Source: Streptomyces sp. CBMA291
Lineage (GTDB): Bacteria; Actinomycetota; Actinomycetes; Streptomycetales; Streptomycetaceae
Direction of reading: 5' to 3'
NCBI RefSeq assembly: GCF_014596525.1
Contig: NZ_MSJP01000105.1
Span: 123,125-187,124 of the forward strand
DNA length: 64,000 bases
Of this stretch, positions 26,511-35,704 are shown one piece after another (position 1 is the first letter of the stretch; every line of letters begins with the position of its first letter). The translations under genes were made by a program, and so were the position numbers. The notes beneath the pieces were generated by a model, which was given only the letters and a program-made list of their open reading frames with translations, was not told the DNA's origin and made no database searches.

Positions 26511-27344
26511 CGCTGCGCTTCTCACGTCCCGCTCCAGGCCGAGCAGCGGAAGAGCGCGCTCGGCACGGGTGCCGGGGACGGCCATGAAGACGGTGAGCCG
26601 CAGGCCCAGTCTCGGGGTGAAGTCCAGCGTCGTCCGCCGCAGCGACAGCTCACCGGCGCGCGGATGCTGGAGCAGGTCGATGCCGCAGGAGTCCTCGCGG
26701 ACCTCCTGCGCGCTCCACAGCTTCGCGAACCGGTCGCTGCGCGCGAGCAGCCGGTCCACCATCGCCTCCAGCAACCGGTCGCCGGAGTGGTTCGCGGTGT
26801 GCGCGCGGAACCGCGCCACCATCGTGGGGGCGTCCTGCTCCCACTCCGCGTACCGGGTGCGTGTCTGCGGGTTGAGGAAGAAGTCCTCCATCAGGTTGCC
26901 GCAGCCGGATTCCAGCGCCAGCAGTTCGCGGGCGGCGGCGTTCGCCACCACCACGTTCCACAACCGGTCGGCGATGTAAGCCGGGTTGGGCAGCCAGTTG
27001 TCGACGAAGGGCATGAAGGTCTCCCCGTCCGGCTGGGACGAGAGAGCGAAGTGGGACGAGCCCAGACCGGCGAGCCTCCACACGTACTGCCGCTGGGTGT
27101 CGTCGAGGCTGAGGACCCGGGAGATCGCGCCGAGCACCTCGGCGGACACGTTCTCGGCCCTGCCCTGCTCGATCCAGGTGTACCAGGACACTCCCACACC
27201 GGCCAGGAGCGCCACTTCCTCACGGCGCAGGCCCGGCGTCCTGCGCACACCCGCTCTCGGCAGACCCACCTCGGCGGGGTTCACCTCCGCCCGGCGAGCC
27301 TTCAAGAACTGTCCGATTTCCTTTAATTGACGGCCGGTCGGCAT
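26505..27344 (-). CDS. Helix-turn-helix regulator, MmyB type
   Basis: 279 aa. N-terminal Xre-like HTH: RTPGLRREEVALLAGVGVSW followed by YTWIEQGR. The C-terminal two thirds is the MmyB-like ligand domain (PAYIADRLWNVVVANAAA, LMEDFFLNPQTR). In the MmyB group this domain binds fatty-acid-like ligands in known structures. Its position at the head of the minus-strand group suggests it controls the MBL, MFS and AvrD genes and could sense the acyl product; that is inference. Confidence 0.88.
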   Translation of the reverse strand: MPTGRQLKEIGQFLKARRAEVNPAEVGLPRAGVRRTPGLRREEVALLAGVGVSWYTWIEQGRAENVSAEVLGAISRVLSLDDTQRQYVWRLAGLGSSHFALSSQPDGETFMPFVDNWLPNPAYIADRLWNVVVANAAARELLALESGCGNLMEDFFLNPQTRTRYAEWEQDAPTMVARFRAHTANHSGDRLLEAMVDRLLARSDRFAKLWSAQEVREDSCGIDLLQHPRAGELSLRRTTLDFTPRLGLRLTVFMAVPGTRAERALPLLGLERDVRSAAA

Positions 27345-28067
27345 GTTTCCCCGCTCCCTTGTCCACCCATAGACGCTGAGATGTACGCCACCCTACGCAC
27401 CTGGCCCCCGGCCGCACTTGGCACGTGACGGGATCCGCGCACGCTCGCCTGATCCCCGACTCGGTTGTCCAGAAAGGGACTTGAGGCGCTTCGTGGTCAT
27501 GCGCCAGCACAGCGCACCGCGCCGTCGTCCCTGGTCCGGGCCAAACTACGGCTCGTGGGTGGCCATCATGGTGGCGATGGCTTCCACGTGTGCGGCCAGC
27601 CTCCGCCGACGTTCCAAAGTGCGGCTTAGGCCGTCTCCTCCGGATCGCGCCGGACCTGCGCACCGAACCGGGTCGAGGGCCCGCTCCGGGGGCTGCTGCC
27701 GGACGGCGGTCCGGGCGGCGGTCCGGGCGGCGGTCCGGGCGGCGGTCCGGGCGTCCGTTCCGTACGACGCCCCACCGCCGACGTCCCACCGCCGACGCCC
27801 CGCCACGGGCATGCCGCCACCGACGTGCCGTCGCCGACATGCCGCCGGGCGCGCCGCCGTTAGAGCGGCTTTAGGCGGCCCCTCGACGATGGCGCGACCG
27901 GCGACACGACGCCGGGCAGTGCGGCGGCGGTTCGGCGTCACCTCCTCGCCCTCCGTTCCTTCGCGCCCCGGTCTCCGTTCTCCGGTCTCCGGTCCCCCGG
28001 AAGTCGTCGAGCGCATCGGGCCCGCCTACTCCGTCCGGCGGGCACAGAGCCCGGGAGGGCTGAACAC
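27345..28067. other. 723-bp gap with short tandem repeats
   Basis: No convincing gene in six frames; long frames here are Arg/Ala-rich shadows. It contains four 12-bp repeats (cggcggtccggg) at 27704-27751 and loose repeats of cgccgac/catgccgcc at 27770-27850. It must hold the promoters of the regulator to the left and the thioesterase to the right. Confidence 0.5.
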
Positions 28068-28886
28068 ATGACCACCGTCCATGGATCCGCCTCCGGAACC
28101 GTCCCGCCCTGCCTGCTGCCGAGCCAGCCGCTGCCCGACAGCGCGTCGATTCGACTGCTGTGTTTCCACCACGCGGGCGGCGCCGCCTCCTCCTTCGCTC
28201 CCTGGCAGGCCGGGCTCGGGCCGGACGTCACCGTGATACCCGTACAGCTGCCCGGCCGGGAGCGCCGGATGCGTGAGCCTCGGTTCCGGGACTTCGGGCG
28301 ACTGCTGGACGAGTTGGACGAGCAGCTCGATCCCCTGCTGGACCAGCACTACGCGGTGTACGGGCACAGCCTGGGCGGCCTGATCGCGCACGAGCTGACC
28401 CGACGACGGGTGACGACGGGCCGGCGCGCACCGGAGGTGCTGATGGTGGGGGCTTGCGCACCGCCGCACCTGCCGCGCACGGCCGTGGCCCCGCGGACCG
28501 CATCGGACCACGAACTGGGCTCGTGGATGGGAGAGTTGAACGGGGTTCCCGCCACGGCCCCGGTGCGCCCGCAGTGGTTCCTCCGGTGCGTCGACCGGCT
28601 GCGGGACGACCTGGGCCTGGCGCACAGCCATCCGCGTCGTCCCGTCGTTCCGCTGCCCGTGCCGATACGGGTGCTGGCGGCGGCGCACGATCCGCTCCTC
28701 CCGCCCGAGCAGGCCCGGGAGTGGGCCTGGCACACCACCGGCGACTTCCAGGTGCACACCGTGCCGGGCGGCCACTTCTTCCACCGGGAGCACCCCGAGG
28801 CCACGTTGCGGGTGATCGCGCGGCTGCTCCCGGTCGCGGCGGGGCGCTCCGGGGCCGAAGGACGGGCCTGGATTTCCGCGGTGTAA
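28068..28886 (+). CDS. Type II thioesterase
   Basis: 272 aa alpha/beta hydrolase of the GrsT/RifR type. FHHAGGAASSFAPW is the oxyanion region, YGHSLGGLIAHEL holds the nucleophile Ser, LAAAHDPLLPPEQ the Asp, and VPGGHFFHREHP the His. Such enzymes clear stalled acyl chains from carrier proteins or release products. No PKS or NRPS is present in the window, so the free-standing ACP at 20495 is the likely partner. Confidence 0.88.
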   Translation: MTTVHGSASGTVPPCLLPSQPLPDSASIRLLCFHHAGGAASSFAPWQAGLGPDVTVIPVQLPGRERRMREPRFRDFGRLLDELDEQLDPLLDQHYAVYGHSLGGLIAHELTRRRVTTGRRAPEVLMVGACAPPHLPRTAVAPRTASDHELGSWMGELNGVPATAPVRPQWFLRCVDRLRDDLGLAHSHPRRPVVPLPVPIRVLAAAHDPLLPPEQAREWAWHTTGDFQVHTVPGGHFFHREHPEATLRVIARLLPVAAGRSGAEGRAWISAV

Positions 28887-29225
28887 AAGCGGTGCTTCAC
28901 CCACCGGCCGGAAACCAAGAACTGGTCAAGAAACATGGGCAGGACATCCCCATTTCGCACGCTGTGGATTGTCTGCACCCCTGAACACTTCCCCACCATT
29001 CACATAGCGGTGGTTATCTTGAGACCGTCCCGCACATTCTGACGGGTGCACGACGGCTGCCACGGAACATCGTCGCACCGTCGCCGGAGCGTCCCATACA
29101 TCCAGTATGCGGACGCTCCTCCGCCCTGCGACGCAGGCCATTCGGCGCCGCATGCCGATCCACCAGGAATAACGGGACGATCTTGGAAAGGGATCACCCG
29201 GTCCAGGGGAAAGGTTTCAGTCATC
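28887..29225 (+). promoter_or_regulatory. 339-bp upstream region of the LAL gene
   Basis: AT-richer than its surroundings (for example around 28960-29030 and 29090-29110). The interrupted ccacc...ggtgg repeat at 28993-29013 is the only symmetry I noticed. No gene. Confidence 0.4.
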
Positions 29226-32120
29226 GTGGGATCATTATTGGCTATCACGAATACCTCACGGAAGACGTCGGTGCGCTGCGATGAATCACTGCGCCTGTCG
29301 CAGGCGCTCCGGGGCATCCGCGAAGGCCGCGGCGGAGTCGTCGAGTTGCACGGGGACCCCGGGTCCGGAAAGAGCCGGCTGCTGTCCGTCCTGATGGCGG
29401 CGGCCGAGGACCAGGGAGTCCGGGTGCTCGACGGCCGCTGTCAGCCCGCGGAGCAGGACGTGTTCGGGGTCTTCACCCGGGCTCTCGGCGACCTGGTGAC
29501 GCCCCAGGCCCTGTCCCGGCTCGCTCCGGTCCACGCCGAGCTGATCCGGACGCACCTGTGCGTCCTCCGCGACAGCCCGGCACCCCCGCCTCCGCCGCTC
29601 CCGCTCTCCCACGCGGTGCACGCGCTGCTGGCCGACGCCGCCGACGGGGGGTTGCTGCTCGTGCTCGACGACTTCCACCGGGCACACCCCAAGGCCCAGG
29701 AACTCGCCGACCACCTGGTACGCCGCGACCCCGGGGCACCCGTCCTCGTCGTCATCGCCCAGCGGTCCCGGCAGGCCGACCCGTCGCTGCTCGGCACTCT
29801 CGCCTACGGTGCCGAACAGGGACGCGTGACCCGTGTGGCGCTGGGGCCCATCGACCCGGATCAGGCTGCCCGCCTGCTGAACGTACGGCCCGACACCGGC
29901 TGGCTGCGGTCGGCGTACCAGGAGAGCCAGGGAAACATCCTGGATCTGCTGGTGCTCGGCGAGGCGGCGCCACTGCGCCCCTCCCTCACCACCGATCTGG
30001 TCACCGGCCCGCTCGCCCCGCTCACCGTGGAACTGGAAGCGCTCGACCCCGTCGAACGCCAGGTGGCCGAGTGCGCCGCCGCGCTGGGCGACCCCTTCAC
30101 CCGCGAGGAACTGACCGACGTCTGCGAACTCCCCTTCGACCAGGTGTGCGCGACGGTTTCCAGGCTGGTCCGGCTCGACATCCTGCGCCCACTGCCCCAC
30201 TCCTTCACCCAGTACGTCTTCCGCCAGCCGGTGTTGCGCGCGCTGGCTCACGAGCGGACGGACCAGTGCCGGCGCCGGCGGGCCCACCGCAGGGCGCTGG
30301 CCGTCCTCAACCGGCGCGCCGCACCCGCTGCCGAGCGCGCCGTGCACATCGAGCAGTCCACCTCCGCCTTCACGCCGGAGGACCTGGAGACCCTGGCCCT
30401 GGCGGGCAAGGAGACCACGCTCAGCGCCCCCGAGGACGCCATACGCTGGCTGCTGCTCGCGCTGCACGGTCTCGCCCCGGGCGACCGCTCGCCCGGCCGG
30501 CTCCTCGGCCTGATTCCGCCGCTGGCCCGAGCGTTCCAGGCCGCCGACCGCCTCGACGACAACGCGGCGCTGCACCTGTTCGCCCACGATGCCGGGGTAC
30601 GGCCGGACGAGGCCCGGCACGCCGTGATACGCGTCTGCGTGCTGGTGGAGTGCCTGCACGGACGGTTCACCGAGGCCGACGCGATGCTGCGTACGGAACT
30701 CGCCCGGGTCGGGTCCGCCGCGGACACCGATCTGCTCTCCCGGCTGACGATCTTCCGAGGCATCCTGTCCTCCCTGTGCAACGACGGCGAACTGGCCTCC
30801 CACGCCTCCGCTGCGCTCCGGCTGGCCCGCACCGGCGGCCGGCCGACCACCCTGGCCGGCGCCCTGTCGCTGCACGCACTCGCCGAACTGACCGCCGGCC
30901 GCACGGCGGGGGCCCTGGCCGCCTACGACGCCGCCGTACGGCAACTGGACGAGCTGCCCGACAGCGAACTGCGGCTGCACACCGAGTACCTCGCGCTGCT
31001 CGGTACGTGCGCCCTGTCACTGGGGCGACCACAGGAGGCCGAAACCCGCTTCGCCCGGGGCCTCGCCGTCTCCGCCGGCCACCACCCCGATGCCATGCTG
31101 CCCGCCCTGTACGGGGGGCTCGCCGAGGCCCAGCTGCGGCAGGGACGGCTGGAGAGCGCGCTGCCCTCGGCCGCCGAAGCAGCGGACCTGGCCGGCCACC
31201 TCGGCGCGGACCGGCTGCGGGCGTACGCGATGGCCCAGGAGGCACTCGCGGTCACCTACGGGGAACCGCCGGGCAGCAGCCGCGCCTCGGCCCGTACGGA
31301 GGAAGCGCTGCGGGCCCTGCACCACTGGCAGGACTCCTGGCATTCGCTGGCCGTGCTGACGGTCGCCGAATCCCTCCTGCTCCAGGGCAGGCAGGAACGC
31401 TGTCTCGAACTGCTGCTCAGGCAGGGCGCGCCCGACTTCGGCGCGCTGAGCCCGCCCCGGCAGGCCCGGGCCTACGAACTGCTCGCCCTGGCCTCCGCGT
31501 CCAGCGGCGCCCGTGCCTCGGTCTGGGCCGAGCGCGCTTCCCGGGTGATGGAGGACTGCCCCCTGCCGCACTCCCGGGCCTACGCCCTCCTCGCCCGCGG
31601 CCACGCGCTCTCCCAGCAGAACGACTGGAACGCCGCGATCACCGCCTACCGCAAGGCCGAGCGCCTTTTCGACGGGGCGCAGCTGAGGCTCCAGAGCCTG
31701 CGTGCGGCGGTGCGTACCGCCGAGGCCGCGAGTTCCGGCCGTCGGCCTGAGGAGGCCCGGGAACTCTGGTCCGCCGCACGGGAGCTGGCCGATCACTGGC
31801 ATATGCCGCTCTTCTCCCAGCCGCCGTCGGGCGGCTTCCCGGAGGGCCCCCAGGAGGACGACCGGCTTCCGGCTCCGGCCTCTCCTGAGTGGCAGGACGC
31901 CGGCCTCGCGTCCCTGACACGCCGCGAGTTGGAGGTGGCGCACCTGGTCGGCACCGGGCGGCGCACCCGCGAGGTCGCCGAAAAACTGCGGGTGAGCCCC
32001 CGCACGGTCGAGGTCCACCTCGCCCGGATCTACCGGAAGCTGGAGATCGGTTCCCGGGCCGAGTTGGCCGGTCTCATGGCCGTACGTATTTCTACTGATG
32101 CACGTAGGCCGCATTACTGA
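29226..32120 (+). CDS. LAL-family (large ATP-binding LuxR) transcription regulator
   Basis: About 964 aa. Walker A is HGDPGSGKSRLL near residue 45, Walker B is GGLLLVLDDFHRAH. A long helical TPR-like middle follows, and the C-terminus is a LuxR HTH: LTRRELEVAHLVGTGRRTRE, VSPRTVEVHLARIYRKL. LAL proteins usually activate antibiotic clusters on binding a small effector. GTG 29226 is my choice because GGGGAAAGG lies about 13 bp before it; the frame is open further back to 29046 without coding character. Followed by the SARP in the same direction. Confidence 0.88.
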   Translation: MGSLLAITNTSRKTSVRCDESLRLSQALRGIREGRGGVVELHGDPGSGKSRLLSVLMAAAEDQGVRVLDGRCQPAEQDVFGVFTRALGDLVTPQALSRLAPVHAELIRTHLCVLRDSPAPPPPPLPLSHAVHALLADAADGGLLLVLDDFHRAHPKAQELADHLVRRDPGAPVLVVIAQRSRQADPSLLGTLAYGAEQGRVTRVALGPIDPDQAARLLNVRPDTGWLRSAYQESQGNILDLLVLGEAAPLRPSLTTDLVTGPLAPLTVELEALDPVERQVAECAAALGDPFTREELTDVCELPFDQVCATVSRLVRLDILRPLPHSFTQYVFRQPVLRALAHERTDQCRRRRAHRRALAVLNRRAAPAAERAVHIEQSTSAFTPEDLETLALAGKETTLSAPEDAIRWLLLALHGLAPGDRSPGRLLGLIPPLARAFQAADRLDDNAALHLFAHDAGVRPDEARHAVIRVCVLVECLHGRFTEADAMLRTELARVGSAADTDLLSRLTIFRGILSSLCNDGELASHASAALRLARTGGRPTTLAGALSLHALAELTAGRTAGALAAYDAAVRQLDELPDSELRLHTEYLALLGTCALSLGRPQEAETRFARGLAVSAGHHPDAMLPALYGGLAEAQLRQGRLESALPSAAEAADLAGHLGADRLRAYAMAQEALAVTYGEPPGSSRASARTEEALRALHHWQDSWHSLAVLTVAESLLLQGRQERCLELLLRQGAPDFGALSPPRQARAYELLALASASSGARASVWAERASRVMEDCPLPHSRAYALLARGHALSQQNDWNAAITAYRKAERLFDGAQLRLQSLRAAVRTAEAASSGRRPEEARELWSAARELADHWHMPLFSQPPSGGFPEGPQEDDRLPAPASPEWQDAGLASLTRRELEVAHLVGTGRRTREVAEKLRVSPRTVEVHLARIYRKLEIGSRAELAGLMAVRISTDARRPHY

Positions 32121-32417
32121 GAATCTAGATGAGTTCTACGGGTACAGCACGCACGCGGCGTCCGAAACCGGTACGGCGCGCGGCGAGGGGACGTCCACGG
32201 GGCGGGAGGACTTCCGGGTGACGGAAGGACGCCCGCCCAGCGGACGGACGCGGGTGTTCCGGCACCACGGCGAGGCGCGGAGGCCTCTGCCGGGTGCCCT
32301 CGGAGGACCACCGGCCGGCCCCGAGGCGACGGTCTGCCGCACCCTATTGCCCCGACGAGTGACGGCCGGTGCAGTGCCGAGCCTCGTCGGATCTCCCCCC
32401 ACGAGGAAGGCACCATC
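32121..32417 (+). promoter_or_regulatory. 297-bp gap between LAL and SARP genes
   Basis: No gene is seen. The first 40 bases are AT-richer and could be a promoter for the SARP. No heptamer direct repeats of the SARP-binding kind were evident. Confidence 0.3.
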
Positions 32418-33185
32418 GTGCGATTCGAGATCCTGGGAAGCCTGCGCATCATCGACGGCCAGAACGTGTTCACGGTCACGGCGCCGAAAATGGAGTCGCT
32501 GTTCGCGGCCTTGGCTGTGCGTGCCGAGGACGTCGTCTCCATGGACCAGATGAGCACCGAGATATGGGGGGACGGGCCACCCCGCCGTGCCGCGGCCACC
32601 CTGCACGTCTACATCTCGCAGCTGCGCAAACTGCTCGGGCGCGTGGACCAGGACCACAGCCCGATCGTCACCCGGTTCCCCGGCTACGTCCTGGAACTCG
32701 GCGACGGGAGCCTGGACGCGGACGAGTTCCAGCGCTACGCCCGCCAGGGCCGGGCCGCGTTCCGCCTGGGCCGGTACCAGGAGGCGTCCGCAGCCTGCCA
32801 CCGGGCGCTCGCGCTGTGGCGCGGCACGGTCCTCGGCGAGCTGCGCGGCGGCCCCATCGTGGACGAGTTCGCCACCTGGGCGGAGGAGACCCGGCTGGAG
32901 TGCGTCGAGTGGGGCAACGAGGCCGATCTGATGATCGGACGCCACCGTGAACTGGTGGGGCCGCTGTACGCGCTCGTGCACAGGCATCCGCTGATCGAGG
33001 CGTTCCACCGGCAGCTGATGCTCGCCCTGTACCGCTCCGACCGGCGGGCCGACGCCCTCCAGGTCTTCCGGCGGGTGCGCTCCGTGCTCGACCGCGAGCT
33101 GGGCATCGCGCCCTGCCGGGCGCTGCACGAACTCCACCAGCAGATCCTGGCCGACGACGAGTCCCGGGTGCCGGCGGCTGCGTGA
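32418..33185 (+). CDS. SARP-family pathway regulator
   Basis: 255 aa, the size of ActII-ORF4/DnrI. N-terminal OmpR-like winged helix: MRFEILGSLRIIDG, LHVYISQLRKLLG and FPGYVLEL; C-terminal BTAD helices: EFQRYARQGRAAFRLGRYQE, LALYRSDRRADALQVFRRVR, ELGIAPCRALHELHQQIL. SARPs bind direct repeats near promoters of biosynthetic genes. GAGGAAGG precedes the GTG. It probably switches on the surrounding cluster under LAL control. Confidence 0.93.
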   Translation: MRFEILGSLRIIDGQNVFTVTAPKMESLFAALAVRAEDVVSMDQMSTEIWGDGPPRRAAATLHVYISQLRKLLGRVDQDHSPIVTRFPGYVLELGDGSLDADEFQRYARQGRAAFRLGRYQEASAACHRALALWRGTVLGELRGGPIVDEFATWAEETRLECVEWGNEADLMIGRHRELVGPLYALVHRHPLIEAFHRQLMLALYRSDRRADALQVFRRVRSVLDRELGIAPCRALHELHQQILADDESRVPAAA

Positions 33186-33279
33186 CCCGCCGGCACAGGG
33201 GTCTTCCCTCAGCCCGGGACCGGCCGGCCTGCCGCGCCCGGCGCCGCCGTCGGGCGCGGGCTCACCGGCGCTCCCCGCC

Positions 33280-34182
33280 TCACTCCGCGGCGACGAGGTC
33301 CAGCAGGTTTCCGGCCAGGTCGAGGGTGTGGCCGACGCTGGAGGCCGCGAAGGTGAAGTCGACGAAGGTCTCCTCCGCCGGCAGCACCGAGCGCGCCTTC
33401 AGCACCTCCTCCGCGACCACTTCCACCGGGGTGCCCGCGGCCACGTTGACCCGGAGGATCATGCTGATCGCGGCCGGGTCGCGCCCCGCCTTCTCGGCCG
33501 CCTCCCGGATGGTCGCCCATCCCTGGGTGAGCTGCGTCAGGGGGAAGGCCTCGGGCGCCCACCACACCGGCATCCACCCGTCGGCCCGCTCTCCGACGCG
33601 CCGCAGCGCCCGGGGTCCGAACGCGCCGAGGTAGATCGGAGGACGGGGCCGCTGCACCGGTTTCAGCTCCACATGACCGGCCGGGATCGTGAACAGCGGC
33701 CCCCGGTGGCTCACGGGGTTGGCCGTCCACCAGGCCACCAGCACGTCCAGCAGCTCGTCGAACCGCGCGCCGCGTCCTTCGAACGGCACCCCCGCGGCCT
33801 CGTACTCCTCCGGTGACCAGCCGCTGCCGAACCCGGCGACGAGCCGGCCGCCGCTGGCCACGTCGATGCTGGCCAGGGCGCGGGCCAGCAGCGCGGGCGG
33901 GTACCACGGTGCGTTGATGCCGCTGCTGCCCAGCCGGACCTCGGCGGTGACCGCCGCCGCGACCGCCAGTGCGGTCAACGGGTCCGCGGCCACCCGGAAT
34001 TCCTCGGGAATGGCCGTGGAGCCCGGCGAATAGCCGACCACCGGATCCACCGGTGTCAACAGCCGGTCGCCGACCCAGAGACTGGTCGCGCCGATTTTCT
34101 CCGCGTCGGCGGCGAACCGGGCGATACCGTTCACCTCGTTGGCCGCCGGACCGAATGTCGGAAGACCGAAGCCCAGACGCAT
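33280..34182 (-). CDS. LLM-class F420-dependent oxidoreductase
   Basis: 300 aa TIM-barrel protein of the luciferase-like family: MRLGFGLPTFGPAANE at the start, SLWVGDRLLTPVD, LGSSGINAPWYPP, GRLVAGFGSGWSPEEYEA, PPIYLGAFGPRALRR and DGWMPVWW. The layout fits the F420-dependent (TIGR03619-like) branch. It would reduce or oxidise an intermediate using F420; the substrate is unknown. Divergent from a second LLM gene across a 240-bp region with a clean palindrome. Confidence 0.85.
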   Translation of the reverse strand: MRLGFGLPTFGPAANEVNGIARFAADAEKIGATSLWVGDRLLTPVDPVVGYSPGSTAIPEEFRVAADPLTALAVAAAVTAEVRLGSSGINAPWYPPALLARALASIDVASGGRLVAGFGSGWSPEEYEAAGVPFEGRGARFDELLDVLVAWWTANPVSHRGPLFTIPAGHVELKPVQRPRPPIYLGAFGPRALRRVGERADGWMPVWWAPEAFPLTQLTQGWATIREAAEKAGRDPAAISMILRVNVAAGTPVEVVAEEVLKARSVLPAEETFVDFTFAASSVGHTLDLAGNLLDLVAAE

Positions 34183-34233
34183 ATGTCAGCTCCACCCACT
34201 ATGGAATGCCATCGGAAAGGAAAGTGCGAGAAC

Positions 34234-34254
34234 CTGCCGGAATCCTTCCGGCAG
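34234..34254. promoter_or_regulatory. Operator-like palindrome between the divergent LLM genes
   Basis: ctgccggaa-tcc-ttccggcag, 9-bp perfect arms with a 3-base centre, about 50 bp before the F420-type LLM start. It could bind a dimeric regulator of both genes. Confidence 0.5.
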
Positions 34255-34422
34255 CGCGGTCCACGCTAGGGGATCGGGAATGGGTTGCTCCAGGGTGCGT
34301 TGGTACCCGTGTCAAGGATGCTGGTGGTACGGCCCATAGGAGAAACGGACTCCCCCCTGGCTCTCCGGTGGCCACCTATATTCGTTCAGGTGTCGACCCA
34401 TCCGAGACAGACAGGGGATGCG

Positions 34423-35586
34423 ATGTATCCGGAACGACTCAAATTCGGCGCGTTTCTGGCACCCTTCCACCCGCTCGGCGAGGACCCCACTCTCCAGTTC
34501 GAGCGGGACCTCGAAATGATCGAGCTGTTCGACCGGCTCGACTACGACGAATTCTGGATCGGCGAACACCATTCGCTGGGCTGGAACAGCATCGGGTTCC
34601 CCGACCTGTTCGTGGCCGCCGCCGCCGCGCGTACCCGCCGGATCAAACTGGCCACCGGTGTGATGACGCTGCCCTACCACCACCCGTTCATGGTGGCCGG
34701 CCGCGCCCTGCATCTCGACCATCTGACCCGCGGCCGCTTCATCCTCGGGGTCGGGGCGGGCAGCAGCCCGGTGGACGCGCACATGCTCGGCCGGGAGTGG
34801 GGTGAGATGCGCCGCGTGTTCAGCGAGTCCCTGGAGGCTGTCGTGGAGCTTCTCCACGGGGACCAGCCGGTCACCAGGAAGACCCCCTGGTTCACCCTTC
34901 AGGACGCCAAGCTCCAGCTGGAGCCCTACCGCGGCGGCAAGGTGGAGATAGCCGCCGCGAGCGTCGCCTCGCCGCACAGCGTGCGACTGTCGGGACAACT
35001 CGGCATCAGCACCGTCTCGTTCGGGGTCTCGCGACCCGGTCACCGGCCGCCGGACATGAAGACGCAGTGGCGCTACGCCGAGGAGGCCGCCGAGGAGCAC
35101 GGCAGGACCGTCGACCGCCGGAACTGGCGGATCACCCTGCCGATCCACGTGGCCGAGACGCGGGCCCAGGCCATCGAGGACGTACGGGCCGGCTACCAGC
35201 GCTGGGCCCACGAGTACTGGGGCGATCTGCGCGGCCTCGACGTGACCATCCCCGGCGTCGATCCGGAGAACGCCATCGAGGCGGCCATCGAGGCCGGCAG
35301 CGCCATCGTGGGCTCGGTCGAGGACTGCGTGGCGGGCATCCAGCGCATGCAGGAGGAGACCGGTGGCTTCGGCACCCTCCTGGTGTACTTGCAGGACTGG
35401 GCCGGTCCGGAGCAGACCAAGCGCAGTTACGACCTGCTCGCCCGCTATGTGGCACCCCACTTCACCGGTTCGGCGCGCCCGCTGGCCGAGTCCGCGCGGT
35501 GGTACCAGGAGAACCGCGACCTGTTCGGCGGCAAGCTCACGCTGCCCGACCACGGAGCACGGCCGCGCGGCGCCGACGCGGGCTGA
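34423..35586 (+). CDS. Luciferase-like (FMN-dependent) monooxygenase
   Basis: 387 aa. RLKFGAFLAPFHPLGEDPTL, YDEFWIGEHHSLGW (the EHH motif of alkanal/limonene-type monooxygenases), LATGVMTLPYHHPFMVA, GRFILGVGAGSSPVDAHMLG and GFGTLLVYLQDWA mark the bacterial luciferase-alpha branch. It needs reduced FMN, which the flavin reductase at 39920 could supply. It may insert oxygen into a ketone or hydroxylate the acyl chain. ATG 34423 follows GACAGGGGATGCG; the longer frame upstream is not coding-like. Confidence 0.87.
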   Translation: MYPERLKFGAFLAPFHPLGEDPTLQFERDLEMIELFDRLDYDEFWIGEHHSLGWNSIGFPDLFVAAAAARTRRIKLATGVMTLPYHHPFMVAGRALHLDHLTRGRFILGVGAGSSPVDAHMLGREWGEMRRVFSESLEAVVELLHGDQPVTRKTPWFTLQDAKLQLEPYRGGKVEIAAASVASPHSVRLSGQLGISTVSFGVSRPGHRPPDMKTQWRYAEEAAEEHGRTVDRRNWRITLPIHVAETRAQAIEDVRAGYQRWAHEYWGDLRGLDVTIPGVDPENAIEAAIEAGSAIVGSVEDCVAGIQRMQEETGGFGTLLVYLQDWAGPEQTKRSYDLLARYVAPHFTGSARPLAESARWYQENRDLFGGKLTLPDHGARPRGADAG

Positions 35587-35600
35587 GCGGTCGTCCGTGA

Positions 35601-35647
35601 ACGCCGCTGCCGCACCCTGCGAACACCGCACGGTGCGGCAGCGGCGT
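35601..35647. terminator. Bidirectional terminator between LLM and MFS genes
   Basis: 16-bp perfect arms acgccgctgccgcacc / ggtgcggcagcggcgt, loop 15, between two convergent stops. Confidence 0.8.
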
Positions 35648-35704
35648 CGGCGGCGGACACCGCCGACGGTGGAGTTCCGGGGGGACTTCCGGCCGGTCGG
35701 ACGG

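Noticed and set aside
22867..26979. A 1370-codon plus-strand frame opposite the AvrD/MFS/MBL genes
   Set aside because: The three minus-strand genes have clear family motifs; this frame has none and is kept open by codon bias.
27220..28016. Minus-strand frames in the 27.3-28.0 kb gap
   Set aside because: Arg/Ala-rich translations caused by 12-bp repeats, no start site, no domain.
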